Below, piece after piece: positions 35,726-43,106 of a stretch of DNA of 43,106 nt. A program made the translations under genes and the position numbers. Each line of letters starts with the position of its first letter. The first letter of the stretch is position 1. The notes below the pieces were generated by a model that saw nothing but the letters and a program-made list of their open reading frames with translations, was not told where the DNA came from and searched no databases. Source of the DNA: Pseudomonadota bacterium (lineage in GTDB: Bacteria > Pseudomonadota > Alphaproteobacteria > Rhizobiales > Beijerinckiaceae); NCBI GenBank assembly GCA_021781815.1, contig JAJXWB010000029.1:1-43106 (forward strand), given 5' to 3'.

Positions 35726-36876
35726 CAACTCGCTGCAGTCTTTGCGCCGCCGGCCTCGGCGACATCGCCACGGCCTGGCGTTTCGGTCCGGTTGCGGCGC
35801 AGATGGTCGATCAGGCCAAAGATCCCTTTCGGCAGGAACAGCGTGACGAGAACGAACAGCGACCCCAGCGCGAACAGCCAGTATTCCGGCAGCGCGCCGG
35901 TAAACCAGGTCTTGGCGAAATTGACGAGCAGCGCGCCGAGCGCGGCGCCGACAAGCGTGCCGCGCCCGCCGACTGCGACCCAGATCACGGCCTCGATTGA
36001 ATTGGCCGGAGAGAATTCGCTCGGGTTGATGATGCCGACCTGCGGCACATAGAGCGCGCCTGCGACGCCCGCCATCATCGCCGACAGCGTGAATACCGCC
36101 AGCTTGTAGTTCTCGACGCGATAACCCAGGAAGCGCGCGCGAGATTCCGCGTCGCGGATCGCAATCAGCACCTTGCCGAATTTCGAGGAGACGAGATAGC
36201 GGCCGACGACGATCGAAGCGATCAGCGCGACCGCAGAGGTCGAAAACAGGGCGGCGCGCGTCGCATCCGATTGCACGTTGAATCCGAGAATGTCCTTGAA
36301 ATCCGTAAGGCCGTTGTTGCCGCCAAATCCCATGTCGTTGCGGAAGAAGGCGAGCAGCAGGGCATAGGTCATGGCCTGCGTGATGATCGACAGATAGACG
36401 CCGGTGACGCGCGAGCGGAAGGCGAGCCAGCCGAAGCCGAAGGCGAGGACGCCGGGGATCAGAAGCACCATCAGCATGGCGTAGGGAAAGAAATCGAACC
36501 CCCACCATGTCACGGGCAGCGTCTTCCAGTTCAGAAAGACCATGAAGTCCGGGAGAACAGGGTCGGCATAGACGCCGCGCGTTCCTATCTGGCGCATGAG
36601 GTACATTCCCATCGCGTAGCCGCCCAGCGCGAAGAACGCGCCGTGGCCGAGCGAAAGAATGCCGCAATATCCCCAGACGAGATCGAGCGCGACGGCCAGG
36701 ATAGCAAAGCACAGATACTTGCCGAGCAGCGCAACGACATAGGGCGGCGCGTGGAGCGGAAAGCTTTCCGGCGTCGACAAGAGAAGGATCGGGACGATGA
36801 TCGCGACGGCGGCGGTCAGGGCCACCGCGATCAGCGAGCGGGCGTCCATGATGGAGGCGAAACGACGGAGCTGCAT
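35725..36876 (-). CDS. urtC: Urea ABC transporter permease UrtC
   Basis: 383 residues with about ten hydrophobic segments, a LivM-type permease. DLVWGYCGILSLGHGAFFALGGYAMG is the conserved family region, shortened here, and AIRDAESRARFLGY is the cytoplasmic EAA-like loop that contacts the ATPase. The start at ATG 36876 is one base after the urtB stop; the frame extends 11 codons further but into urtB. It pairs with UrtB in the inner membrane. Confidence 0.94.
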   Translation of the reverse strand: MQLRRFASIMDARSLIAVALTAAVAIIVPILLLSTPESFPLHAPPYVVALLGKYLCFAILAVALDLVWGYCGILSLGHGAFFALGGYAMGMYLMRQIGTRGVYADPVLPDFMVFLNWKTLPVTWWGFDFFPYAMLMVLLIPGVLAFGFGWLAFRSRVTGVYLSIITQAMTYALLLAFFRNDMGFGGNNGLTDFKDILGFNVQSDATRAALFSTSAVALIASIVVGRYLVSSKFGKVLIAIRDAESRARFLGYRVENYKLAVFTLSAMMAGVAGALYVPQVGIINPSEFSPANSIEAVIWVAVGGRGTLVGAALGALLVNFAKTWFTGALPEYWLFALGSLFVLVTLFLPKGIFGLIDHLRRNRTETPGRGDVAEAGGAKTAAS

Positions 36877-36877
36877 T

Positions 36878-38482
36878 TCAGGCCTCCACCGCACGGCCCT
36901 TGAGCGCAAACAGGCCGCGTGGACGTTTCTGGATGAACAGGATGATGAACACGAGCAGCACTATCTTGCCGAGCACCGCGCCGGCGAACGGTTCAAGGAA
37001 CTTGTTAGCGACGCCGAGCGTGGCCGCGCCGAGCAGCGTTCCCCAGAGATTGCCGACGCCCCCGAACACCACGACCATGAAGGAATCGATGATGTAACTC
37101 TGCCCAAGATTGGGCGAGACGTTGTCGATCTGCGACAGCGCGACGCCCGCCATGCCGGCGATGCCGGAGCCGAGGCCGAATGCGAGCGCATCGATGCGGT
37201 TGGTGTCGATGCCCATGGAGGCGGCCATGCGACGGTTCTGCGTCACCGCCCGCATCCGCAGTCCGAACGAAGTGAACCGCAACAGCAATTGCAGCGCCGC
37301 AAAGACAGAAAGCGCAAAGGCGATGATCCACATGCGCCCGGACGTGATTTCGAGACCGGCGAGATGGAATGAGCCGGACATGAACCCGGGCGCGCCGACC
37401 TCGCGGTTATTGGCGCCGAAGACCGTGCGCACCGCCTGCTGCAGGACCAGCGACAGGCCGAAGGTGGCGAGCAGCGTTTCCAGCGGCCGGCCATACAGGA
37501 AGCGGATGATCGACCGTTCGATCGCCACGCCGACAAGCCCCGTGAAAAGGAAAGCGAGCGGGATGGCTATGAACAACGAATAGTCGAACATCTCGGGCCA
37601 TTTCGTCCGGGCGTATTCCTGCACGACAAATGTCGTGTACGCGCCGAGCATGACCATCTCGCCATGCGCCATGTTGATGACGCCCATGACGCCGAAGGTG
37701 ATGGCCAGGCCGATCGCGGCGAGCAGCAGCACCGATCCGAGTGAAAGGCCATACCAGACGTTCTGCACGTTGTTCCACAGCGCCAGTCGTGTTTCGATCG
37801 ACGACGCTGCGCTCTGCGCGGCGGTTCTCACGATGCCATCGGGTCCGGAAGCGGCCGCCGACAGCAGAGCAAGCGAGTCCTGATCGCCGCGCGCCCGAAG
37901 GACGCCGATCGCCTCGATCTTTTGCGCGTCGGTCGCGTCCGACTTCGCCAGATAGATCGAAGCGCGCGCCTGCTCCAGCACGGTCAGGACCGCGGCGTCG
38001 GTCTCCTTGCCAATCGCCGCATCAAGCGTCGGCAGGGTCGCGGAGTCGCGCGATTTGAATACCGCGTCGGCCGCCTCGCGGCGGCGCGCGGGATTGGACG
38101 ACATCAGCGTCAACGCGCCAACGGCGGCGTCGACCGCGCGGCGCAGTCTGTTGTTGAGCCGAACGGGCTTCATGTCCGCCGGCGCCTGCGCGACCGGCGC
38201 GTCGGTCGCAGCGTCGCGGAGCGCGCCTGATCTGGCCTTGACGATCACCGTCCCGGACGCGCCCGAATAATATAGCCGCTCGTCCTGCAACGCCTCGATG
38301 ATGGCCGGCGCCTGCGCGGCGCCGCTCCGGGCCAGGGCCTCGATCGATTTTTCGGTCGAGGAGAAACTGGCGGACAAGAACCCGGACAGCGCCGGCTTCA
38401 AATCGATGTCGGCGGCGAGCGCCGGCGTGAGTGCGAACAGAAGCGCGAGGCAAAGGCACACACGACTGAATACGATGCGCAT
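36878..38482 (-). CDS. urtB: Urea ABC transporter permease UrtB
   Basis: 534 residues. A signal-like N-terminus (VCLCLALLFALTPALAA) leads to a helical, probably periplasmic region of roughly 210 residues. A LivH-type permease with about eight membrane segments then begins at GLSLGSVLLLAAIGLAI and continues with VINMAHGEMVMLGAY. The long N-terminal extension is usual for UrtB and separates it from ordinary LivH. ATG 38482 is preferred over 38530 because AGGAAGG lies six bases before it. Confidence 0.93.
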   Translation of the reverse strand: MRIVFSRVCLCLALLFALTPALAADIDLKPALSGFLSASFSSTEKSIEALARSGAAQAPAIIEALQDERLYYSGASGTVIVKARSGALRDAATDAPVAQAPADMKPVRLNNRLRRAVDAAVGALTLMSSNPARRREAADAVFKSRDSATLPTLDAAIGKETDAAVLTVLEQARASIYLAKSDATDAQKIEAIGVLRARGDQDSLALLSAAASGPDGIVRTAAQSAASSIETRLALWNNVQNVWYGLSLGSVLLLAAIGLAITFGVMGVINMAHGEMVMLGAYTTFVVQEYARTKWPEMFDYSLFIAIPLAFLFTGLVGVAIERSIIRFLYGRPLETLLATFGLSLVLQQAVRTVFGANNREVGAPGFMSGSFHLAGLEITSGRMWIIAFALSVFAALQLLLRFTSFGLRMRAVTQNRRMAASMGIDTNRIDALAFGLGSGIAGMAGVALSQIDNVSPNLGQSYIIDSFMVVVFGGVGNLWGTLLGAATLGVANKFLEPFAGAVLGKIVLLVFIILFIQKRPRGLFALKGRAVEA

Positions 38483-38528
38483 GGCGCGCCTTCCTGCGTC
38501 CGGGAACTTGTTGTTCTGATTTTGGAGC

Positions 38529-38556
38529 ACGGGACGACGTCGAGGCGCCGTCCCGT
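38529..38556 (-). promoter_or_regulatory. Hairpin between urtA and urtB
   Basis: ACGGGACG (38529-38536) and CGTCCCGT (38549-38556) form a perfect 8-bp stem with a 12-base loop in the 91-bp urtA-urtB gap. No T-tract follows, so it is more likely an mRNA stabiliser or partial attenuator that lets the binding protein be made in excess. Confidence 0.45.
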
Positions 38557-38573
38557 TCGTGGCCGTCAGCGGA

Positions 38574-39866
38574 TCACGCGCCGCCGCACTTGCCGGTCTT
38601 GACGTTCCAGTTGCCGCACTTCCTGTCCTTCCAGTCCCCGATCAGGTCTTTCGACCCTTCGAGATACTTGGACCAGGCGTCGCCGGGGACGAGACCGTCG
38701 GTCTTCCACACCACGTCGAACTGGCCGTCCGCCCTGATCTCGCCGATGAAGACCGGCTTGGTGATGTGGTGGTTCGGCAGCATTTCGGCGACGCCGCCTG
38801 TCAGGTTCGCTTGCTTGACGCCCACGATGGCGTCGATCACCTTGTCCTGATCGATCGTTCCGGCCTTTTGAACCGCCTTCACCCACATGTTGAAGCCGAT
38901 GTAATGCGCCTCCATCGGGTCATTTGTCACGCGCTTCGGATTCTTGGTGAAGGCCTGCCACTTCTGGATGAACTCCTTGTTCTCGGGCGTGTCGATCGAC
39001 ATGAAATAATTCCACGCGGCGAGATGGCCAACGAGCGGCCTGGTGTCGATGCCCGCCAGTTCCTCCTCGCCGACCGAAAAGGCGACGACGGGAATATCGG
39101 TCGCCTTGATGCCCTGGTTGCCCAGCTCCTTGTAGAAGGGCACGTTGGCGTCGCCGTTGATGGTCGAGACCACCGCCGTCTTCTTGCCGGCGGAGCCGAA
39201 TTTCTTGATATCGGCGACGATCGTCTGCCAGTCCGAATGGCCGAACGGCGTGTAATTGATCATGATGTCCTCGGACTTCACGCCTTTGGCTTTCAGATAG
39301 GCCTCGAGGATCTTGTTGGTCGTGCGCGGATAGACGTAGTCGGTGCCCGCCAGCACCCAACGCTGCACCTTTTCTTCCTTGGCGAGATAATCGACCGCCG
39401 GGATGGCTTGCTGGTTCGGGGCCGCGCCAGTGTAGAAGACGTTGCGCTCACTTTCCTCGCCTTCGTACTGGACCGGATAGAACAGGATGTTGTTCAGTTC
39501 CTTGAACACGGGCAAAACGGATTTGCGCGACACGGAGGTCCAGCAACCGAACACGGCGGCGACCTTGTCCTTGGCGATCAGCTCGCGCGCCTTTTCGGCG
39601 AACAGCGGCCAGTTCGAGGCGGGATCGACGACCACGGCTTCGAGCTTCTTACCGAGCAGGCCACCCTTCTTGTTCTGCTCGTCAATCAACATAAGCATGA
39701 CGTCCTTGAGGGTCGTCTCGCTGATCGCCATCGTTCCGGACAACGAATGCAGAATTCCCACCTTGATCGTATCTTCAGCGGCGCTGGCGCCGAACGCGGA
39801 CAGAGCGAGCGCCCCGCCAACGGCCATGCCTGCGGCGTGCAACATGTTTCGCCGGGTAAATGACAT
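38574..39866 (-). CDS. urtA: Urea ABC transporter substrate-binding protein UrtA
   Basis: 430 residues. The N-terminus has a twin-arginine signal (FTRRNMLHAAG, then hydrophobic to SAFGASAA). The mature protein shows the UrtA-specific KVGILHSLSGTMAISE, AVFGCWTSVSRK, FYPVQYEGEE and GTDYVYPRTTN. It captures urea or short amides in the periplasm. GGGGAA lies just upstream of the ATG. It is the first gene of the urt-ure unit, downstream of a sigma-54 promoter motif. Confidence 0.95.
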   Translation of the reverse strand: MSFTRRNMLHAAGMAVGGALALSAFGASAAEDTIKVGILHSLSGTMAISETTLKDVMLMLIDEQNKKGGLLGKKLEAVVVDPASNWPLFAEKARELIAKDKVAAVFGCWTSVSRKSVLPVFKELNNILFYPVQYEGEESERNVFYTGAAPNQQAIPAVDYLAKEEKVQRWVLAGTDYVYPRTTNKILEAYLKAKGVKSEDIMINYTPFGHSDWQTIVADIKKFGSAGKKTAVVSTINGDANVPFYKELGNQGIKATDIPVVAFSVGEEELAGIDTRPLVGHLAAWNYFMSIDTPENKEFIQKWQAFTKNPKRVTNDPMEAHYIGFNMWVKAVQKAGTIDQDKVIDAIVGVKQANLTGGVAEMLPNHHITKPVFIGEIRADGQFDVVWKTDGLVPGDAWSKYLEGSKDLIGDWKDRKCGNWNVKTGKCGGA

Positions 39867-39937
39867 ACGCGTTCCCCATCGTTCTGTTAGGACCGTTCGC
39901 CCGGTCCGGAATTGTCCATCGGGACGGCCAAGGCGGT

Positions 39938-39953
39938 TGCAACGGCCATGCCA
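39938..39953 (-). promoter_or_regulatory. Sigma-54 (-24/-12) promoter motif for urtA
   Basis: The minus strand reads TGGCATGGCCGTTGCA, matching the TGGCAC-N5-TTGCA consensus at all but one position, with the -24 GG and -12 GC correctly spaced. Initiation would fall near 39927, giving a leader of about 60 nt before the urtA ATG. Control of urea uptake by RpoN/NtrC under nitrogen limitation is well established in related bacteria. I found no convincing NtrC site upstream. Confidence 0.6.
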
Positions 39954-40101
39954 CCGGGAAGATCACGTTGAACGCGCAGGAGAATCCGCGGCAGCGGCGG
40001 CCTTTTTCGGCACTGTTCGCCAAGAAAGCGGGCCAGACGCCGCGCCAGCGCCGCCAAATCCATGGCGCGCGCGCCCGCTGCAGCCTGTTTAATAATCACA
40101 G

Positions 40102-40135
40102 CGCGCGTTTCAGCTTATTTTCTAGGCAACGCGCG
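40102..40135 (+). repeat. Inverted repeat in the arfB leader
   Basis: CGCGCGTT (40102-40109) and AACGCGCG (40128-40135) are perfect inverted copies with an 18-base AT-rich loop, ending just before the arfB ribosome binding site GGAGG (40137-40141). It may be a leader hairpin or operator. Confidence 0.35.
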
Positions 40136-40149
40136 TTGGAGGCGGGCAA

Positions 40150-40575
40150 ATGATCGAATTGGGCGGCGGTCTGACGCTGGACGAGGCCGATGTCGAGGAA
40201 CGTTTCGTCCGCGCTTCCGGGCCCGGCGGCCAGAACGTCAACAAGCTCTCGAGCGCCGTCGAGCTCCGGTTCGACCTGCAGAACTGCACGAGCCTGCCTG
40301 ATCATGTCCGAGACCGGCTGGCGTCGATCGCCGGCCGCCGGCTCAACAAGGACGGAATCATCGTCATTCAGGCGCAGCGCCATCGCACGCAGGACATGAA
40401 CCGCCGCGATGCGCTCGAGCGTCTCGCCGCCATGGTCCGCGAAGCGGCGCAGCCGCCGTCGCCGCCCCGCAGAAAAACGCGGGTTCCTCGTTCGGCGACC
40501 CGAGCGCGGCTCGACGCCAAAAAGGCGACGGCGAGCCGAAAGTCGCTGCGGCGGACGCCCGGCGGCGAGGAATGA
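40150..40575 (+). CDS. arfB: Peptidyl-tRNA hydrolase ArfB (ribosome rescue)
   Basis: 141 residues. The catalytic GGQ is at 26-28 in RASGPGGQNVNKLSS, the exact position known for ArfB/YaeJ, followed by a basic C-terminal tail (PRRKTRVPRSATRARLDAKK) that enters the mRNA channel. It releases peptides from ribosomes stalled without a stop codon. GGAGG lies eight bases before the ATG. It is divergent from urtA and unrelated to the urea genes in function. Confidence 0.94.
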   Translation: MIELGGGLTLDEADVEERFVRASGPGGQNVNKLSSAVELRFDLQNCTSLPDHVRDRLASIAGRRLNKDGIIVIQAQRHRTQDMNRRDALERLAAMVREAAQPPSPPRRKTRVPRSATRARLDAKKATASRKSLRRTPGGEE

Positions 40576-40678
40576 CGTTATCCATAGAGGAAATTCCCGG
40601 CGAGGTGTGTCCCAACGTCTACAGGCGCTCGACCATCGGCCATGTAGCGTGGATCCTGTCGGCCGCGACCGACCCCGG

Positions 40679-41908
40679 ATGAACGACATGAACACCAGAC
40701 CAGAACGCCAGCATGAGGATCCCGCATCCGAGGCCGCGCACGTCATCACGCGGCTGGCGATCGGCCTCCTGCTGATCGTCGCGCCCATCGCCTCGGTCGG
40801 CACGCGCCGGGCGATCTATGTGCTGGTGCCGGTTGGCGTGGCGCTGACCCTGGTCGCCTGGTTGCTGGAGCCGGGCAGCCGCGGATCGCGCCAGCTGCGC
40901 GCCGCCCTGTTTTCGACCCTCGGCCTGCTGTTGATCGGCCTTGTCGGGTGGGCGGCGCTGTCGCTGATCTGGACGCCGTTCGGAACCGGGCCATCGGAGC
41001 GTTTCGTCAAGTCGCTCAGCACGTTCGTCCTGGCGGCGACGGCGGCGGCGCTCCTGCCGGAACGCACCCGGACGTCCAACCTCTACCTTTTGCCCATTGG
41101 CGTCGCGGCCGGAGCGATTGCGCTGATCGCCATCGCCCTGTTCGATCCGCTGCTGGCCGGCGTGCGCGCCGATCCGCATGTTTCGGTGGCCTCGCGCGCG
41201 GCATTCGGCATTGCGCTGCTGGTTTGGCCAGCGCTCGGCGCGCTCGCCATCCGCGAAAAGACGGGCGTTGCGATCGGGCTCGCGATCCTCGCCGTACTCG
41301 CGGAACTGGCCGCAGGTGTGCCGCTGGCGTTGACGGCGACGGCGCTCGGCGCGCTCGCCTTCGCCGCCGCTTTGGCCAATGCGGACGCAACCGGACGCGC
41401 GATTGCAACCGGCGGAGCGGCGCTCTTCTTGCTATCGCCGCTGGTCGCGCTGCTCCTTTACGCGGCTATTCCGCCCGCTTCGATGCCTGCGGTTCTGGTT
41501 CCGGCGATCTCCTGGGGTGACATCCTGTCAAAGGACGGGTTGCATGCCTTGCTCGGCCACGGATTCGACTCGGCCCGCCTCGGGATCGCGGCCGGCTACC
41601 TGCACCCGAGCACGCCGCGCTCCATCCTTTTCGAATTCTGGTTCGAATTCGGGATCGTCGGCGTCGCGGCGGCGGCCCTGATCTGGGCGCAGGCGGCCCG
41701 ACGCGCCGGCCGGGCCTCGCCCCTGCTTGCGCCGTTCCTGCTGGCCGGATTGATCGCGGCGATGGTCATGTGCGCGTTCGGCCTCGGGATCGCCCCGGTT
41801 TGGTGGGTGACGCTGCTCGCGCTCGACGGCTTCGCCTATGCCTTGTTGCGGCACGGGCAGTCGCGACAGCGCCGGCCGGCGGTCGTGGACATCCCGCCCG
41901 GGGACTGA
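40679..41908 (+). CDS. O-antigen ligase/polymerase-like membrane protein
   Basis: 409 residues with about ten hydrophobic segments from residue 20 onward (ITRLAIGLLLIVAP first). The large loop at about 285-330 contains DILSKDGLHALLGHGFDSAR, with the GHG-type motif seen in the Wzy/WaaL superfamily, and PSTPRSILFEFWFEFG follows. It probably joins or polymerises a surface glycan at the periplasmic face. I start at ATG 40679; an ATG at 40688 is equally possible and neither has a strong ribosome binding site. It ends 7 bp from the opposing gene's stop. Confidence 0.78.
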   Translation: MNDMNTRPERQHEDPASEAAHVITRLAIGLLLIVAPIASVGTRRAIYVLVPVGVALTLVAWLLEPGSRGSRQLRAALFSTLGLLLIGLVGWAALSLIWTPFGTGPSERFVKSLSTFVLAATAAALLPERTRTSNLYLLPIGVAAGAIALIAIALFDPLLAGVRADPHVSVASRAAFGIALLVWPALGALAIREKTGVAIGLAILAVLAELAAGVPLALTATALGALAFAAALANADATGRAIATGGAALFLLSPLVALLLYAAIPPASMPAVLVPAISWGDILSKDGLHALLGHGFDSARLGIAAGYLHPSTPRSILFEFWFEFGIVGVAAAALIWAQAARRAGRASPLLAPFLLAGLIAAMVMCAFGLGIAPVWWVTLLALDGFAYALLRHGQSRQRRPAVVDIPPGD

Positions 41909-41915
41909 TGCGCGT

Positions 41916-42797
41916 TCAGCGTCCGCGGGGCTTTTTCTTAGGCGACGGCGCGGCGGTTTCGTCCTGATCCTCCGGCGGCAGAACATGCGCAGCGATCGCC
42001 GAGGAACGCGCCTGCGTGGCGACAAGGCCGCAATAGCCGTGCTGCCCTTCGCGCGCGTAGCTTCGGCACAATTCCTCGCGCTTGGAGGAAAAGCCGGCCT
42101 GCTCGCGGGCGATCCGGCTGACAAGCACGTGATCCTTGCCGGCGGAGGCCAACCACGCCTTGAAATTCGCCCGCATCGCCTGTTCGGCGCGATGGCGGTC
42201 CTGCTCGATGTCCTTCGTGCGCTGCGGGCCGATCTCGTTGGCGGGCTGACCCCAGAGACCCGTCGGGTCCACCCGGCAGTCCGCGGCGCTGAATTCGCAG
42301 GCGCCTGCGCCCGTGGCCAGCACGGCGCCTTGCAGAATGTCGATCGAGAACGGACAAGCCGGCAGGTCGAGCAGATAACGGGTCACGCCGACAGGCGCGC
42401 CGGCGGCCTTGAGCGGGATCGGCTCAGCGCCGAGGTCGACCTCGCAGGCCTCGCCCGAGCGGGAGATCTGGTCGCCTGCCAGCTTCAGCCGCAATATCTG
42501 CAGAACCCTGCCCTCGCGCCTGAACTCCATGACGCCCGAGCGGCCGTTGAGCATCAGCGTCCGTCCGATCACACCGTCGTCGGACGGAACTTTGGGCGCT
42601 GCGGCAACGACCTTGCGCGGCTTTGGACGAAGGCCGCCATCGCTGGCCGGCTGGCCGGCCGCGCCGGCGGGCGATGGCGTGAAAGCGCCGGGCAATTGCA
42701 TCTGCGCCGCAGCGGACCGGACACCGGCCATCAAGGCCAATGCCGCCGCCATAACCAGGACGCGGCGCGAATGGGTGCGTTGGAAAATATTGATCAT
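41916..42797 (-). CDS. Secreted protein of unknown function
   Basis: 293 residues from ATG 42797. An N-terminal signal peptide is clear (RRVLVMAAALALMAG, cleavage near SAAAQ). A Pro/Ala-rich linker follows, then a folded region with six or more cysteines (GEACEVDLG, DLPACPFS, GACEFSAADCRVD, EELCRSYARE, HGYCGLVA), suggesting disulfides in the periplasm. The C-terminus is basic and Pro-rich (PSPKKKPRGR). The frame is open to 42983, but the signal peptide fixes the start near 42797. I do not recognise the family. It is divergent from the glutaryl-CoA dehydrogenase gene. Confidence 0.7.
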   Translation of the reverse strand: MINIFQRTHSRRVLVMAAALALMAGVRSAAAQMQLPGAFTPSPAGAAGQPASDGGLRPKPRKVVAAAPKVPSDDGVIGRTLMLNGRSGVMEFRREGRVLQILRLKLAGDQISRSGEACEVDLGAEPIPLKAAGAPVGVTRYLLDLPACPFSIDILQGAVLATGAGACEFSAADCRVDPTGLWGQPANEIGPQRTKDIEQDRHRAEQAMRANFKAWLASAGKDHVLVSRIAREQAGFSSKREELCRSYAREGQHGYCGLVATQARSSAIAAHVLPPEDQDETAAPSPKKKPRGR

Positions 42798-42869
42798 CAA
42801 CCGGAGACTGAATGGCTTTAAGCGAACAAGGCACCATAAATTGGCGACCGCCGCAAGGATAGGCGCGCC

Positions 42870-42899
42870 TTGACCATACTCAAGCGCGCGCCCTAGATG
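42870..42899 (+). promoter_or_regulatory. Weak promoter candidate for the glutaryl-CoA dehydrogenase gene
   Basis: TTGACC (42870-42875) and TAGATG (42894-42899) lie 18 bp apart, upstream of the AAGGAG and ATG of the gene. The -10 is poor, so this is tentative. Confidence 0.25.
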
Positions 42900-42942
42900 C
42901 GCCCCTATAAGCAAGGAAGTCAGATCAAGGAGCGCTATCGTC

Positions 42943-43106
42943 ATGACCGGGGCCGTCAAGCAGGACGCAAAGAGCCATTCCACGAAATCCGGCTTCCAGT
43001 GGGACGACCCGTTTCTGCTGCACGATCAGTTGAGCGAGGACGAGCGGATGATCGGCGAGACGGCGCGCGCCTATGCGCAGGACAGGCTGCAGCCGCGTGT
43101 GATCGA
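42943..43106 (+). CDS. gcdH: Glutaryl-CoA dehydrogenase, 3' truncated by the window
   Basis: Only the first 54 codons are present. [13 protein letters not shown] followed by [23 protein letters not shown] is the characteristic N-terminus of glutaryl-CoA dehydrogenase, an FAD enzyme that oxidises and decarboxylates glutaryl-CoA to crotonyl-CoA in lysine, tryptophan and aromatic-acid breakdown. AAGGAG lies about ten bases before the ATG. The catalytic glutamate is outside the window, so the subfamily call rests on the N-terminus. Confidence 0.82.
   Translation, partial: MTGAVKQDAKSHSTKSGFQWDDPFLLHDQLSEDERMIGETARAYAQDRLQPRVI

Noticed and set aside
39887-40099. A 70-codon minus-strand frame between urtA and arfB
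   Set aside because: It covers the sigma-54 promoter motif, has no ribosome binding site that I can see and no recognisable domain.

Overview
The window is GC-rich, gene-dense chromosomal DNA, almost certainly from an alphaproteobacterium of the Hyphomicrobiales (Rhizobiales). A Beijerinckiaceae, Methylocystaceae or Nitrobacteraceae-like lineage is my guess. The basis is the oxygen-dependent cobalamin genes (cobG, cobN, cobW), the urt-ure arrangement, the heavy use of GTG starts with 1-4 bp stop/start overlaps, and the dispersed palindromic repeats. I see no phage, transposase, tRNA, rRNA or CRISPR.

Region by region: (1) 1-5275 is the end of a surface-polysaccharide cluster: a partial sugar epimerase, a zinc-finger/SAM C-methyltransferase, a cephalosporin-hydroxylase-like protein, a GT2 glycosyltransferase and, convergently, a GT4 glycosyltransferase. 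(2) 5381-8522 holds a feruloyl-CoA-synthetase-like enzyme divergent from an HSL-type esterase. The 364-bp gap between them carries a perfect operator-like inverted repeat over the synthetase -10, and a complete promoter-hairpins-terminator unit that looks like a small RNA with exposed anti-Shine-Dalgarno CCUCC segments. (3) 8538-23103 is a cobalamin island: cobW-cobN-cobG-cobH-cobI-cobJ behind a cobalamin riboswitch, cobL-cobE-cobM-cobB, a single cobK, and divergent cobO-cobQ. These cover most of the route from precorrin-2 to adenosylcobyric acid; no cobF is seen. (4) 23381-28395 has two tandem paralogous branched-chain-amino-acid-type binding proteins without a transporter, rmuC, and an acyl-CoA dehydrogenase.

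(5) 28521-39866 is one colinear minus-strand unit, urtABCDE-ureD-ureAB(fused)-ureC-abm-ureE-ureF-ureG. It couples ATP-driven urea uptake to nickel urease and its maturation factors. A good sigma-54 (-24/-12) promoter motif lies upstream of urtA, fitting nitrogen-limitation control. A small ABM-type monooxygenase sits inside the unit, and three dispersed palindromic repeats lie in or next to it. (6) 40150-43106 has arfB (ribosome rescue), an O-antigen-ligase-like membrane protein, a secreted protein of unknown function, and the start of a glutaryl-CoA dehydrogenase gene cut by the window edge.

Nothing here is a clear wholly new system. The best leads are the intergenic RNA/operator region at 7250-7533, the overlapping cob promoters with a visible translational riboswitch platform, and the monooxygenase embedded in the urease operon. 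All assignments come from reading motifs by eye; no database search was run.
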